Origin: Marinomonas transparens
GTDB lineage: Bacteria; Pseudomonadota; Gammaproteobacteria; Pseudomonadales; Marinomonadaceae
DNA length: 64,000 nucleotides
Assembly (NCBI RefSeq): GCF_016463975.1
Contig: NZ_JAEMNX010000011.1
Location: 103,587 to 167,586, forward strand
Direction: 5' to 3'
In this document: positions 8,785-18,610 of the stretch, piece after piece
Numbering within the stretch: position 1 is the first letter of the stretch
Layout: each line of letters opens with the position of its first letter
Program-made: the position numbers and the translations under genes
The notes under the pieces: generated by a model
What the model saw: the letters and a program-made list of their open reading frames with translations, nothing else
What the model was told of the DNA's origin: nothing
The model's database searches: none

Positions 8785-10176
8785 ATGTTATTTAAGCATC
8801 TCCCTGATGAAATATTTCAGGCGCTAAGTGGCTCCAACAAAATATTAATAGAAGCGGTCTTATATGATCTGGCTGAAGTGTTTTATGACCATGCCGAAGA
8901 CCCAATAAAAGACAAGTCAACCATTATAGAATCGATAGAGGATACGCTTCATAAGTTGGATACTCTATCGTGGCAAGAAGAACAAAAGGAGTCCTTTGAT
9001 TCTCCTAAAACCATTCATGATTATGCTCTACGTATTTACCATCGTTTGGTCAATACAGGCTGGCTAGTAGAAGAGCAGGAACTCTACCGTGTGAGCGTTT
9101 TAATGACGCCGCAGATCTCTATGCTGTTACGCTCTTTAGTTGAAATTAGCAGCCATGGTAAACGAAATTATGGCGCGACGGTGCTGAGTATACTAAGTAA
9201 CCTTGAATCAGTGGCTAAGCACCCTAAAGAACGTGGGGTGACCTTAAGCCAATCGGCAGAAGCTTCACGAGATTTCTCTGCGCACCTCAACCAAATATTA
9301 TTGGGTATCCGTAGTTTGCAACAAGAGTTGTTTGCTAGCCGTGACCCTAAGGCGATTGTTGCTGGTTTCTTTGACCTGTTTGTCGAAGGTATTTTGATTG
9401 CCGACTATAAAACCATTAAAACCAGTAACAACCCATTTCGTTTTCGTCGACAAATTCTAGAGCACGCACAAGAGTTTCTAAGCAACCCAGAAACCATGGG
9501 GCAGGTGGCTCAGTGTTATATGGACCAACAATTGATTAGTATGGCCGAAGCGCAAGCTTTGGTTGAAAAAGACTGCCGGGACATTATTCTTACCTTCAGC
9601 AATATCGAGCAACGTTTAGAGCGCATTGATGAATATCGCTATCGATTGGAAAAGCGTGCTGCCGATACGGCCCGTTATATGGATAGCTCTCGTCCTGGTA
9701 TGGCGAATAAGGTCGCAGGGATCATTGCTGATGTGGCAAAATTCGATAGCCTACCAGTATTGAAGCAGGTAATAGGTGCCAAGTTTGTTGGCATGGAATC
9801 CGCAGCCCAACCCACAAAACGCCGAGAGCCACCGCCACCGCGTATTATGACACCAACAGAAGTGTCTGCTGAAGCAATTAAAGTTCGAGATCAGCAACGT
9901 CGTTTCCATGAGGCTCGTCAGGTTACCATTCCTAAACTACAGAGCTATTTAGAACGTCAAATGGAGACAAAAGACGATAAGCACATTCTTGATTTCAGCA
10001 TAGAGTCGGTGGAAGACTTTGTTTGCTTTGATCATTTACGTTATGTGGGCTCTCTTGGGGTTAGTGCAAAAAAGATCGAAAATTCATTTGAAATACAATT
10101 TACCGACCAGTTTTTGGATGTGCATAATTTTGTTGAATGCCGCGAATTCAATGTGGTACGTAGGAGCAGGGCGTAA
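8785..10176 (+). CDS. mksF: Condensin-like kleisin subunit MksF (JetA-like)
   Basis: A 463-residue mostly helical protein encoded directly upstream of an MksE-like and an SMC-like gene. Position, length and order match the kleisin of MksBEF/Wadjet complexes, which bridges the SMC head domains. The N-terminus (LPDEIFQALSGSNKILIEAVLYDL) resembles the winged-helix start of JetA-type proteins; this is judged by eye. Its last base overlaps the mksE start, a sign of coupled translation. A basic Pro-rich linker lies near residues 345-355. Confidence 0.75.
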   Translation: MLFKHLPDEIFQALSGSNKILIEAVLYDLAEVFYDHAEDPIKDKSTIIESIEDTLHKLDTLSWQEEQKESFDSPKTIHDYALRIYHRLVNTGWLVEEQELYRVSVLMTPQISMLLRSLVEISSHGKRNYGATVLSILSNLESVAKHPKERGVTLSQSAEASRDFSAHLNQILLGIRSLQQELFASRDPKAIVAGFFDLFVEGILIADYKTIKTSNNPFRFRRQILEHAQEFLSNPETMGQVAQCYMDQQLISMAEAQALVEKDCRDIILTFSNIEQRLERIDEYRYRLEKRAADTARYMDSSRPGMANKVAGIIADVAKFDSLPVLKQVIGAKFVGMESAAQPTKRREPPPPRIMTPTEVSAEAIKVRDQQRRFHEARQVTIPKLQSYLERQMETKDDKHILDFSIESVEDFVCFDHLRYVGSLGVSAKKIENSFEIQFTDQFLDVHNFVECREFNVVRRSRA

Positions 10177-10826
10177 TGCTTAAAGAGCTAAAAAAAGTGG
10201 TTGAGGAATCCGGCAAAGATGCCCAAGAGTTTCAACAAACAGCAAACTTTGTTATCGCGAATCAATTTGCCAGTGCCTACAAGCACGGGCAACGTAAGCA
10301 TTATCTGCTAGTTGAGTCCTATCAGGATTACTTTAGTAACTTGTTTGATGCATTAGGCATGAAGCTCTATATCAATGAAAATGAGCGTTTAGCTGGCGTC
10401 TTACCTATTCAACGGGAGGCTTTTGTTCGTTTGAAAGCGGACGAAACTTTATTTTTACTTGTGCTGCGTCAAATTTATGAAGAAAAAATTGAAAACTTTG
10501 AAGTGGACAATGGCTTTGTTGCAACCAATACCCACACTATTTTAGATCGGTACGTTCAGCTGGTGAAACGTGAGATTCCAAGTGAAACTCGCTTCAAAGA
10601 CATATTAGCTTTACTAAGCCGTCATGGTGTTTTGATTCGTGGTAAGTCCTATGAAGAGGACAGCAAGAATGTAATGATTAATATCACCCCTGTAGTGCGC
10701 CTCATTGTGACAGAAGCTTATTTAAGGCAGCTAGAGTCATTTAATGGTACGGACCCAGACGAAGATGACATAGAGTCGGACTCGGAGCAAAATCTAGAGT
10801 TAGCACAAGAAACCACTCAGGACTAG
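10176..10826 (+). CDS. mksE: Condensin-like accessory subunit MksE (JetB-like, DUF4194 type)
   Basis: A 216-residue protein that overlaps mksF by one base. The middle stretch LKADETLFLLVLRQIYEEKI and the later DILALLSRHGVLIRG fit the winged-helix KITE-type subunit of Mks/Wadjet complexes, which binds the kleisin. The C-terminal 20 residues are strongly acidic. The SMC partner starts 9 bases after its stop. Confidence 0.78.
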   Translation: MLKELKKVVEESGKDAQEFQQTANFVIANQFASAYKHGQRKHYLLVESYQDYFSNLFDALGMKLYINENERLAGVLPIQREAFVRLKADETLFLLVLRQIYEEKIENFEVDNGFVATNTHTILDRYVQLVKREIPSETRFKDILALLSRHGVLIRGKSYEEDSKNVMINITPVVRLIVTEAYLRQLESFNGTDPDEDDIESDSEQNLELAQETTQD

Positions 10827-10835
10827 GCCTAAAAT

Positions 10836-13800
10836 ATGAAAAAGCTCAATCGAATCGTATTGATAAATTGGTACCTACTGGGTGCAGAAGAAATTAATAT
10901 TCGTGGCAATACGGCGATTATCGGCCCTACCGGGTCAGGTAAATCTTCCTTGCTGGATGCGATCCAAACGGTATTGACTGGCGCGAGTAAACGTCATCTT
11001 AATTACAACGCCAGTGCCAACGATGGTAAAGCCAGCGGTCGTAGTATCCGCTCTTATATTTTGGGTATGATAGATTCAGGTCAAGCGAATGCAAAGGTAT
11101 TTGGCACTCAGCCTCGTCAAGATGCCATTAGCTATTTGGGCTTAGTATTCGAAGACAGCACCACAGGTAAAGAGTCCACAGTAGGATTAGCCCTGAGTGC
11201 TTCTTTGGCTTCTCCGGAAGAAGATATCCTTGGTCGTTTTGTCTTACCAAATTACGGCGTAAGAAAGAGCGACTTTATCGATGCAATGGAAGGTAAGAGT
11301 TATCAAGCCAAGCCCTGGATCGAAGTCCGTGAGACGATGAAGAAAATCTGTTTAGACCCTTATATAAAATCAGGCAGTGCTTCTGCGACACAATATATTA
11401 ATCGCTATTTGGAAGAGTTAAGCCCAAGTGCAGATCAACTAATTACCCTTGATAGCTTTTTGAAGAACTTCAAGAATGCCCTTAAATTTGTCCCGATTGC
11501 TTCCCCAACTCGTTTTGTTCAGGACTTTGTCTTGGCTGAAGCGCCGTTAAAGGTTGGCGCCTATCAAAAATCTCTCCATGAATACCGCCACCTTGAAGCA
11601 AAAACCCTAGAAGTTTCTAAACGTATTGATGACCTTAAGTTAATACAGCAAGACTGTGAAAAAAAGCATCAGCAAGAACAAGGTGCAATCAATTATCAAT
11701 GGATTGCAACGGAAGCTCGCTTTGATGAACTAGGCAGTAAGCAAGACGACATTCAAGATCAATACGAATTACAGAAAGAACGTGAAGAAGAAATTGAAGA
11801 AGAGTTGGCAACTCAAGGTAGTTTATTAAAGCAGCTACAGAGTCAGCTGCTTCGTTTAGAACAACAATATGAGCATTCTGATGTGGGCTTAAAGCTTCAG
11901 CAGCTTGAGCAAAATAAAAAGCTATTAGTATTACAGGGACAGCAAGATCAGAAAGCGATTCTGCAAGTTAGACAACTTACTATTTTGCTTTCAGCGCTTC
12001 AGTCGTTTGAGGACTTGCTATCAAAAGACGTTAATCAGTTGGTGAAAGACTTTTCAGCCTTTAATAATCTGATTTCAGAGGATGGTCGAGTAGAGGGTAA
12101 TCTCAAACCATTGACGCAAAAGCTGAGTGAGCTTAACGAGGCGCTTGACCAAGAAAAGTCGCAAGTATTTAGACAGCGTTCTGAATTGAACCGTACCATC
12201 TTGAATTTAAAGGATGAGTGTAAGCAACTTGAGTCGGATGTGTCTTCTCTTAAAGGTGGTGTTAGTCCACTCTCTCAAAACACTAAACGCTTAATTGCTT
12301 TATTGGATGATGCCAATATTGTTGCAACGCCATTGAGCCATTTGGCTGAAGTGACAGACCGTAAATGGCAAGATGCCATTGAAGGTTATCTGGGCGCTCA
12401 ACGTGAAGCGCTTATTGTTGAACCAGAAGATGCGGAAGAGGCAATACGTATATTTCGTGCCCACCGTCGCCAGTTAATGGGCTGTCGAGTGATTGATACA
12501 ACCCAGACACGTCTTTGGTTGAACCGCGGTGATCATAAATCGGCGCTGCGCTTTATTCGTTGTAGCAATGATCATGCTCAAGCGTATTTAAATCGTCGCT
12601 TAGGTGGCATTAAGCCAGTTGAAACGGAACGTGAATTATTACGTGAAGACAGTGCTATGACGGCCGATGGCATGTTAAAACTGTCTGGCACTATTTCAAC
12701 GATTCGTTTTACTCCCCACATGATGGTGGGTATCAATACTGAGGGGATGCGTGAGTCTAGAGAGCAACAATTAGCGACCTTAAGTACTGAGTTAATGAAC
12801 TACTTGAAAGCTGATCAACGCCTTGAACAAGCTGATAATTTGCTTGGTCGTGTTATGGCAAGTAATCAGTTCGATGTGGAAAGTCTTGGCAATGCCAGTC
12901 ATGCGGTGACTCGTTTAACTCAAGAATTAGAAATGGTTGAAACGGAAATTGCTCAACTGCACAAGCATGATGACACTGAATTACAAGAACGCATTGAAGA
13001 ACTGAAAGCACGAATTGCGAGCGTTGAGCTTGAACAGAAAAAGCTAGACAGAGAACGTCAGCAGATAGCAGAGCAATTTGGCGCTTTGAATACTCAGAAG
13101 AGTCAATTGAGTTCCGCTCTTTCGGCACTAGATGAAGAGCGCAATCGACTTACCTCTAATCCGAAATACGATGCTGAGTTTGCTAGTGAGCGCTATGCGT
13201 TATTAGAAAGCAGCATGGTGAATGGTGCCGCCATTTATAAGGAAGCCATTAGTCGTTCTGAAAAAGCCAGCGAGAAAGCTCGTAGCTTTGACCAAAAGGT
13301 TCGCAAAGAAGTCGCCGATCATTACGGCAAATATCACCAAGCCAATCTAGATGACGATGTGCAATTAGATTATCTAGAGTCTAAATTTGAAGAATTCGAG
13401 CACTATGTTTCTTACCAAATAGAAGTGCTCAGTGAAACCGAACTGGCCAAGTACGCTAAACGCGCAGAGTTGGCTCGTCGCGAAGCAGAAGAAACCTTCC
13501 GCTCGGACTATGTGTCTAAACTGAAGGATTCCTTAGACCAGGTGGCGCATATTATTCGCGAATTAAATCACAGCCTTAAACGTCGCCCGTTTAACCAAGA
13601 GATATATCAGTTCCGTTATTATCCAAATGGCGATATGAAGGACATTTTGGATCTTGTTGAACGCTTTAGTGCTCAAGACCAAGCTAATGTGGGCGGATTA
13701 TTTGACCCCCATTTGAGCGATGACCCAGAACATGCGCGAGCGATTGCAGCCATTCAAGATTTGATTTCGGATGAAGAAAAGCAGCAGGATTTGGCCGATT

Positions 13801-14252
13801 ACCGGAAATTCTATAATTTTGAAGTAGATATATTGGATTCGGAAGGCAATAAGAAAACCACCTTGAGCCAGCGTATTCAAACGGGATCGGGTGGCGAACA
13901 TCAGATTCCATTCTACTTAGCGATTGCCGCTGCTTTATCGACTACCTACCGTTTGCATGAAACCATGGATGGGGACATAGTAGGGGGGTTCTCTTTGGCT
14001 ATGTTCGATGAAGCTTTTAATAAAATAGACATGGTGAAAACCTCTACTTGTATGGGGTTCATGAAAGACATCGGCTTACAGGTTATTGCCGCGGCCCCTG
14101 ATGACAAACGCGCCGTCATGGCGGCGAACATGGATACCATTATCAGTGTTTGGCGAGAAGGTGGTGCTGTGTCTATCGACGTAGCCTATCCGAAAGAAAA
14201 AGGTCAAACATTGCTAAATGGCCAAGCAGATAACTTATTAAGCCCAGCATAG
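10836..14252 (+). CDS. mksB: SMC-like ATPase MksB (JetC-like)
   Basis: A 1138-residue SMC-like ATPase. The Walker A GPTGSGKSS is near residue 30. Long heptad-rich coiled-coil arms run from about 250 to 480 and 640 to 900, with a hinge-like globular part between (LLDDANIVATPL to about 640). The signature motif TGSGGEHQIP lies near 1017 and Walker B LAMFDEAFNKID near 1055. Such proteins form DNA-bending, loop-extruding complexes with MksE and MksF. No JetD/MksG topoisomerase-VI-like nuclease gene follows; the next gene is bolA, 12 bases downstream. Confidence 0.85.
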   Translation: MKKLNRIVLINWYLLGAEEINIRGNTAIIGPTGSGKSSLLDAIQTVLTGASKRHLNYNASANDGKASGRSIRSYILGMIDSGQANAKVFGTQPRQDAISYLGLVFEDSTTGKESTVGLALSASLASPEEDILGRFVLPNYGVRKSDFIDAMEGKSYQAKPWIEVRETMKKICLDPYIKSGSASATQYINRYLEELSPSADQLITLDSFLKNFKNALKFVPIASPTRFVQDFVLAEAPLKVGAYQKSLHEYRHLEAKTLEVSKRIDDLKLIQQDCEKKHQQEQGAINYQWIATEARFDELGSKQDDIQDQYELQKEREEEIEEELATQGSLLKQLQSQLLRLEQQYEHSDVGLKLQQLEQNKKLLVLQGQQDQKAILQVRQLTILLSALQSFEDLLSKDVNQLVKDFSAFNNLISEDGRVEGNLKPLTQKLSELNEALDQEKSQVFRQRSELNRTILNLKDECKQLESDVSSLKGGVSPLSQNTKRLIALLDDANIVATPLSHLAEVTDRKWQDAIEGYLGAQREALIVEPEDAEEAIRIFRAHRRQLMGCRVIDTTQTRLWLNRGDHKSALRFIRCSNDHAQAYLNRRLGGIKPVETERELLREDSAMTADGMLKLSGTISTIRFTPHMMVGINTEGMRESREQQLATLSTELMNYLKADQRLEQADNLLGRVMASNQFDVESLGNASHAVTRLTQELEMVETEIAQLHKHDDTELQERIEELKARIASVELEQKKLDRERQQIAEQFGALNTQKSQLSSALSALDEERNRLTSNPKYDAEFASERYALLESSMVNGAAIYKEAISRSEKASEKARSFDQKVRKEVADHYGKYHQANLDDDVQLDYLESKFEEFEHYVSYQIEVLSETELAKYAKRAELARREAEETFRSDYVSKLKDSLDQVAHIIRELNHSLKRRPFNQEIYQFRYYPNGDMKDILDLVERFSAQDQANVGGLFDPHLSDDPEHARAIAAIQDLISDEEKQQDLADYRKFYNFEVDILDSEGNKKTTLSQRIQTGSGGEHQIPFYLAIAAALSTTYRLHETMDGDIVGGFSLAMFDEAFNKIDMVKTSTCMGFMKDIGLQVIAAAPDDKRAVMAANMDTIISVWREGGAVSIDVAYPKEKGQTLLNGQADNLLSPA

Positions 14253-14264
14253 GTTGAGATAAGC

Positions 14265-14585
14265 ATGATAATACAGCAGCAAATTGATCATCGTCTTAAA
14301 AATGCCATTGACGTTTTTCATATGACTCTCGACAATGAAAGTTATATGCATAATGTACCTGAAGGAAGCGAATCACATTTTAAGCTGGTGCTGGTATCCG
14401 ATGTATTTGAAGGTAAGCGATTGGTTCAGCGACATCAGTTTGTCTATCAAGTTTTAGCTGAAGAAATGGCAAAAATTCATGCTTTGGCTATGCATTTGTA
14501 TTCAAAGAAAGAATGGTTGTCTCGTGAAGAATTAGCCCCCTCATCACCTAACTGTCATGGAGGCGAAAAAGGACTTTTGTCCTAA
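14265..14585 (+). CDS. bolA: BolA family transcriptional/iron-sulfur regulator
   Basis: A 106-residue protein that matches BolA: DNESYMHNVPEGSESHFKLVLVSDVFEGKRLVQRH followed by AEEMAKIHALAMHLYSKKEW. The invariant His in the last motif takes part in shared [2Fe-2S] binding with monothiol glutaredoxins. BolA acts in the cytoplasm in stress, morphology and biofilm responses. The short gap to mksB suggests that it is read as the last gene of the mks unit or from a promoter inside mksB. Confidence 0.92.
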   Translation: MIIQQQIDHRLKNAIDVFHMTLDNESYMHNVPEGSESHFKLVLVSDVFEGKRLVQRHQFVYQVLAEEMAKIHALAMHLYSKKEWLSREELAPSSPNCHGGEKGLLS

Positions 14586-14599
14586 CGCTTAAGATTAAT

Positions 14600-14902
14600 A
14601 TGAGTATTTCAGTTACCGTTCATGATTCACAAAAAACCATTGAAATTGCCATTATAGGCAGTTTTGATTTTTCATTATTTAATGACTTTCGAGCCGCTTA
14701 TTCTGATTATATTGGCTTATCTCACGCTTATATAGTTGATATGAGTCTAGTTGAGTACCTTGATAGTGCGGCTTTAGGTATGTTGTTAAGTATGAGAAAT
14801 GCAGTTGGAGCTGAATGTGTTATAGAGTTAAAAGGAGCCAATGAATTCATTAAAAATATTTTAATGATTTCGCGCTTTGATAAACGCTTTGATATTCAAT
14901 AA
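14600..14902 (+). CDS. STAS-domain anti-sigma-factor antagonist (HsbA-like)
   Basis: A 100-residue single STAS domain. The phosphorylatable Ser is expected in YLDSAALGM, Ser56. The protein would switch partner according to phosphorylation state. The receiver-PP2C phosphatase encoded 11 bases downstream is its likely phosphatase; this pair resembles HsbA-HsbR of the Pseudomonas HptB pathway. No RsbW-type kinase gene is beside it. The spacing to bolA is 14 bases. Confidence 0.85.
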   Translation: MSISVTVHDSQKTIEIAIIGSFDFSLFNDFRAAYSDYIGLSHAYIVDMSLVEYLDSAALGMLLSMRNAVGAECVIELKGANEFIKNILMISRFDKRFDIQ

Positions 14903-14913
14903 AGGCCATTCCG

Positions 14914-16065
14914 ATGAAGCTTTTGTGTGTAGACAGCGAGCTTGTATATCGCGAGATAGTGACCCTATGCGCGGAAAAAGAAAACGTTGAAGTAAGGACG
15001 GCATCAACCTTTCAAGAGGCGATGTCTATATTTACCGGTTGGCTTCCCGATCTTGTTGTTTTAGATGTTGTCATACAAGGTGGCAGTGGTTTAGATCTGG
15101 TAAGGGCGCTTAAAGCCTTGTCAGGTAGCCGTTTTGTTCCGATGATATTTCTAACCTCTCACTCATCTGATGCCACTATGAATAAGTGTTTTAAATCTGG
15201 TGCTGATGACTTTATTCCCAAACCATTTAACGAGGTCCTTTTTAACGTTCGCCTTAAAACTCATATGCGACATGTTGAGTTGGTGCAGGAAATGTACCGT
15301 AAAAATAAGGCATTAACCTATTATCAAACCATGATAGAACGCGAACATGAAATGGCTCACCAAGTATTGGATCATATCCAGAATCGCAGTGAAAACAATC
15401 GTAATTGGGTGGCAATTACACGCATGTCTGCGGCTAGCTTCAATGGTGATTTGGCCTTGGTTAAAACGCGATCAGACGGTGTTCGTCTTGCCTTTGTTGG
15501 GGACTTTACAGGCCATGGTTTACCCGCTTCTATTGGTGCCTTACCCGTCACTCAAGCTTTTTTTGACGCAATTGATGAGCACATCTCCCTTGATGAATTA
15601 GCAATACGTATTAATCGCATGCTATTTAGCATTTTACCTGACTATATGTTTTGTGCGGCATATTTAATCCTTATGTATCCTACCGGTGAATTGCACTACT
15701 GGGGTGGAGGAATGCCTAATGCATTTATACGCAGAAATTCTGGCAAATTGGATCAACTACAATCTACTCATATGCCGCTAGGCGTGTTGCCTACGGCGGA
15801 ATTTGAGTCGGATACTCGAGAAGATAAATTAAATAAAGGAGACACCTTAGTTATTGTTTCAGATGGTGTGTTGGAATTGAAAAATGGTCAAAATGAAATG
15901 CTAGGAGCCGCACATTCTGAATTTTTGGTATCATCCTGTTATGGTGCAAAAAGTTTAGTTCAAGCTCAGCAAGTTATGGAGATGGAGTTGTCTGACTTCC
16001 GAGGCAGTTCAGTTCAATTGGATGACATTACCTTAGTTGCCCTCAGAAACACGAATTCACACTAG
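14914..16065 (+). CDS. Receiver-PP2C phosphatase response regulator (HsbR-like)
   Basis: A 383-residue fused response regulator. Residues 1-120 are a receiver with phosphoacceptor Asp51 in VLDVVIQGGSG and Lys near 104 in FIPKPFN. After a short coiled coil (about 125-155), residues 165-380 form a SpoIIE-type PP2C phosphatase with VGDFTGHGLPAS, the GGGMP strand and VSDGVLE, which supply metal-binding Asp residues. It probably dephosphorylates the STAS protein just upstream when its receiver is phosphorylated. The HsbR-type C-terminal anti-sigma kinase domain is absent. Confidence 0.88.
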   Translation: MKLLCVDSELVYREIVTLCAEKENVEVRTASTFQEAMSIFTGWLPDLVVLDVVIQGGSGLDLVRALKALSGSRFVPMIFLTSHSSDATMNKCFKSGADDFIPKPFNEVLFNVRLKTHMRHVELVQEMYRKNKALTYYQTMIEREHEMAHQVLDHIQNRSENNRNWVAITRMSAASFNGDLALVKTRSDGVRLAFVGDFTGHGLPASIGALPVTQAFFDAIDEHISLDELAIRINRMLFSILPDYMFCAAYLILMYPTGELHYWGGGMPNAFIRRNSGKLDQLQSTHMPLGVLPTAEFESDTREDKLNKGDTLVIVSDGVLELKNGQNEMLGAAHSEFLVSSCYGAKSLVQAQQVMEMELSDFRGSSVQLDDITLVALRNTNSH

Positions 16066-16108
16066 CGTGTTTTATTATAAGGAAAATTCTAGTGTGAACT
16101 CGGCTTTA

Positions 16109-16753
16109 TTAGCGCTTTTTATTGCCGCCTTTTTTACCGTGTGATTTTTTAGAAGTGTTATTTTTGTGTGGCATTGGACGTTTTTCAGGCTCCGTTCTTA
16201 ATACCAAAAACAGATCTGTTAAGACCTCAGGGATTTGAGCAATACAAGAATGGGTTAGCTTCTCATTTGAACGTATCTGAACAACTTCTTCATCGTCAAA
16301 TAGGTCCGAAGCGACCATAATAGGAAGCAATAGCTCAGCGATCACTTCTTCTTTCTCAGATTCAAACCAATGGCTTTCGGTCATAAAAACCCCTTCCATA
16401 AAGCCTGTTGCCCACTCTTGTAACTCACTAAGCTCTTCCGGTGTGTGACTCATTTCAAGTTCACAGGGCATTAAAAAGCCATCTTCTGATTCCAATTCTT
16501 TTTTTATATCAACAAAAAGACGGGCAAGTAACTGTAGGATTTGTTTTTCTTCTTTTTGGCTGACAAAGGTCGGAGTATCTTCAAAGATAACAGGAAGCCA
16601 TTGCTCATCTGCAATGCTAGCAGGGCAAATAGATAAGGCGGTCAGAAAACCATGAGCCATTACAAAATTTTGACATTCCTCATGAACTTGATCTGACTCT
16701 AAAAATGCTTCTAAGGTGTCTAGTTCAAGGTCATCAAGAGGTTGGTGTGCCAT
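16109..16753 (-). CDS. YecA/UPF0149 family protein with basic tail
   Basis: A 214-residue acidic protein with the UPF0149 pattern: LDTLEAFLES, then FVMAHGFLTALSICPASI, a WLPVIF stretch, and EWATGFMEGVF. It ends in a very basic low-complexity tail of about 25 residues rich in Lys, Asn, Ser and Gly, in place of the SEC-C zinc motif some relatives carry. The function of the family is unclear. It converges on the receiver-PP2C gene and is divergent from recQ. Confidence 0.82.
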   Translation of the reverse strand: MAHQPLDDLELDTLEAFLESDQVHEECQNFVMAHGFLTALSICPASIADEQWLPVIFEDTPTFVSQKEEKQILQLLARLFVDIKKELESEDGFLMPCELEMSHTPEELSELQEWATGFMEGVFMTESHWFESEKEEVIAELLLPIMVASDLFDDEEVVQIRSNEKLTHSCIAQIPEVLTDLFLVLRTEPEKRPMPHKNNTSKKSHGKKGGNKKR

Positions 16754-16846
16754 GGGATTTTCCTAAATACAGAATAAGGGGCAATTTTAGCGAAAAGAAG
16801 CTTAAAAATCGATGCACAACATGACTTGTTAGGAGATAATTCGCAA

Positions 16847-18610
16847 ATGAATTCAAAGCAGCATATTCTTTCCCGTCTAGGTTATAGCGATTATAAGCCA
16901 TTACAAGAAGAGGCCATCGATGCCCTATGCTCAGGACAAGATGTTTTATTAGCAGCACCCACGGGTGGGGGAAAGTCTTATGTTTATCAAGCAGCAGGAA
17001 TTTTACGTAACGGCGTAGCGGTTGTTGTTAGCCCTTTACTCGCGCTTATGTCCCAACAAGTTGAAGAGCTTAACCGAAAAGGCATACAAGCAAGGTTTCT
17101 TAATTCCACTTTAAACCCCGGAGAACAAGACGATCTTATTGGGGCTTTGCGTCATCACCATGTGGACCTGTTATTTCTATCTCCCGAAAAACTAGTGCAG
17201 CCTTCTGTTATTGGCTTTCTGCACAGCTTTGATATTTCTTTGTTTGCTATTGACGAAGCCCACTGTATTGCTCAATGGGGCAACTTTTTTCGGCCTGAAT
17301 ACAGTCAACTGGGTCAATTGAGAAATCACTTCCCCAAAACTCCGATTGTTGCATTAACCGGCACCGTTGATAAAAACACCATAGAAAGCATACAAAGCTC
17401 CTTAAGGCTTAATAATTGCCTTGTGCTAAAAACAAGCTTTGATCGCTCAAATATAGAAATTCATATTGCCCAGAAGCGTAAAGCGAAACAGCAAATCTTG
17501 CATTTCCTACATTATGAAGCGCCTGGAGAAACAGGCATTATTTATTGTCGATCCCGCAACAAAACAGAAGAGCTAGCGACTTGGTTGTGTCAATTAGGTT
17601 TTTCAAGCTTAAGCTACCATGCCGCAATGTCTGAGACAGAGAAACAACAAAACCATAAGGCCTTTGTCGAGGAGAGTGGCACCATTATGGTTGCTACAAC
17701 CGCTTATGGGATGGGTATGGACATTGCTCATGTAAGGTTTGTTGTTCACTTCGACCTTCCCGATAGCCCAGAATCCTATTTTCAAGAAATCGGTCGAGCT
17801 GGCCGCGATGGAAAAACAGCGAAAGCGCTTTTATTATATGGTCTACAAGATATGCTGAAAGCTCAGCAGTTCAACTTGCTGCAAACGGATCATGGCATAA
17901 AGGCCAAAAATCGTCTTAACAGTTTCTTTCAAGTACTTGAGGGGAGAGGCTGTCGTCGTAAAAACCTCTTGGCTCATTTTGGCGAGAATATTGCTTCTTG
18001 TAACCATTGCGATCGTTGCTTATCACCTGTTGCCGAACAAAATATGACTATTGCAGGGCAAAAAATACTCTCTCTTATTTACCATACAAAAGGCATTCAG
18101 ACTTTTAGTGTGTTAATTCAAATTTTATTAGGTAAAAAAAATAAAACCATAAGTAAGATAAATGCCGAATCTTTAAGTTTATTCGGTAAAGGCAAGGAAC
18201 TAACAGAAGCCCAATGGAAGTCTGTTATTCGCTATTTGATTGCCTATGATTTTATTAGCATCGATCAATCGAATTTTTTTACAATAAATCTAAATGAGAA
18301 GTCTCGGTCATTATTAAAAGGAGAGAGGCAGATACTGCTTTCGCAAGAACGTTATTATCCGACTTTAAATGAAGCATTATTGTCGATTGATACCGCCAGT
18401 TGGCATAGGATAATGCGTTGGAGAAAGGCGCATAATGAAATTCCTTTAAGTGATAGTCAACTCAGGCTCATCTATCAACATCAGCCGACGTCTGTGGCAT
18501 CTTTAAGTCGCCTCACAGGTCTCTCGAAAGGCGTTGTTACACACTTTGCAGAATCATTAATCTCAGTGATACATAACGAAGAGCATAAAGTGGGGGAAAC
18601 GGCATGTTAG
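16847..18610 (+). CDS. RecQ-family ATP-dependent DNA helicase
   Basis: About 587 residues from the ATG at 16847, which has AGGAGA upstream. A TTG seven codons earlier would put that AGGAGA inside the gene. Helicase motifs are clear: Q-motif region YKPLQEEAI, motif I APTGGGKS, motif II DEAHCIAQWG, motif III ALTGT, motif IV-V GIIYCRSR and TTAYGMGMD, motif VI QEIGRAGRDG. A RecQ zinc cluster follows (CRRKNLLAHFG then CNHCDRC), a winged-helix stretch, and a C-terminal HRDC-like end (LRLIYQHQPTSVASLSRLTG). It unwinds DNA 3'-5' in recombination repair. Some divergence leaves open a RecQ paralogue. sprT overlaps its end. Confidence 0.85.
   Translation: MNSKQHILSRLGYSDYKPLQEEAIDALCSGQDVLLAAPTGGGKSYVYQAAGILRNGVAVVVSPLLALMSQQVEELNRKGIQARFLNSTLNPGEQDDLIGALRHHHVDLLFLSPEKLVQPSVIGFLHSFDISLFAIDEAHCIAQWGNFFRPEYSQLGQLRNHFPKTPIVALTGTVDKNTIESIQSSLRLNNCLVLKTSFDRSNIEIHIAQKRKAKQQILHFLHYEAPGETGIIYCRSRNKTEELATWLCQLGFSSLSYHAAMSETEKQQNHKAFVEESGTIMVATTAYGMGMDIAHVRFVVHFDLPDSPESYFQEIGRAGRDGKTAKALLLYGLQDMLKAQQFNLLQTDHGIKAKNRLNSFFQVLEGRGCRRKNLLAHFGENIASCNHCDRCLSPVAEQNMTIAGQKILSLIYHTKGIQTFSVLIQILLGKKNKTISKINAESLSLFGKGKELTEAQWKSVIRYLIAYDFISIDQSNFFTINLNEKSRSLLKGERQILLSQERYYPTLNEALLSIDTASWHRIMRWRKAHNEIPLSDSQLRLIYQHQPTSVASLSRLTGLSKGVVTHFAESLISVIHNEEHKVGETAC

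Noticed and set aside
8785..14252. Calling the mks genes a Wadjet defence system
   Set aside because: The JetD/MksG nuclease is not present beside them, and the neighbours are housekeeping genes.
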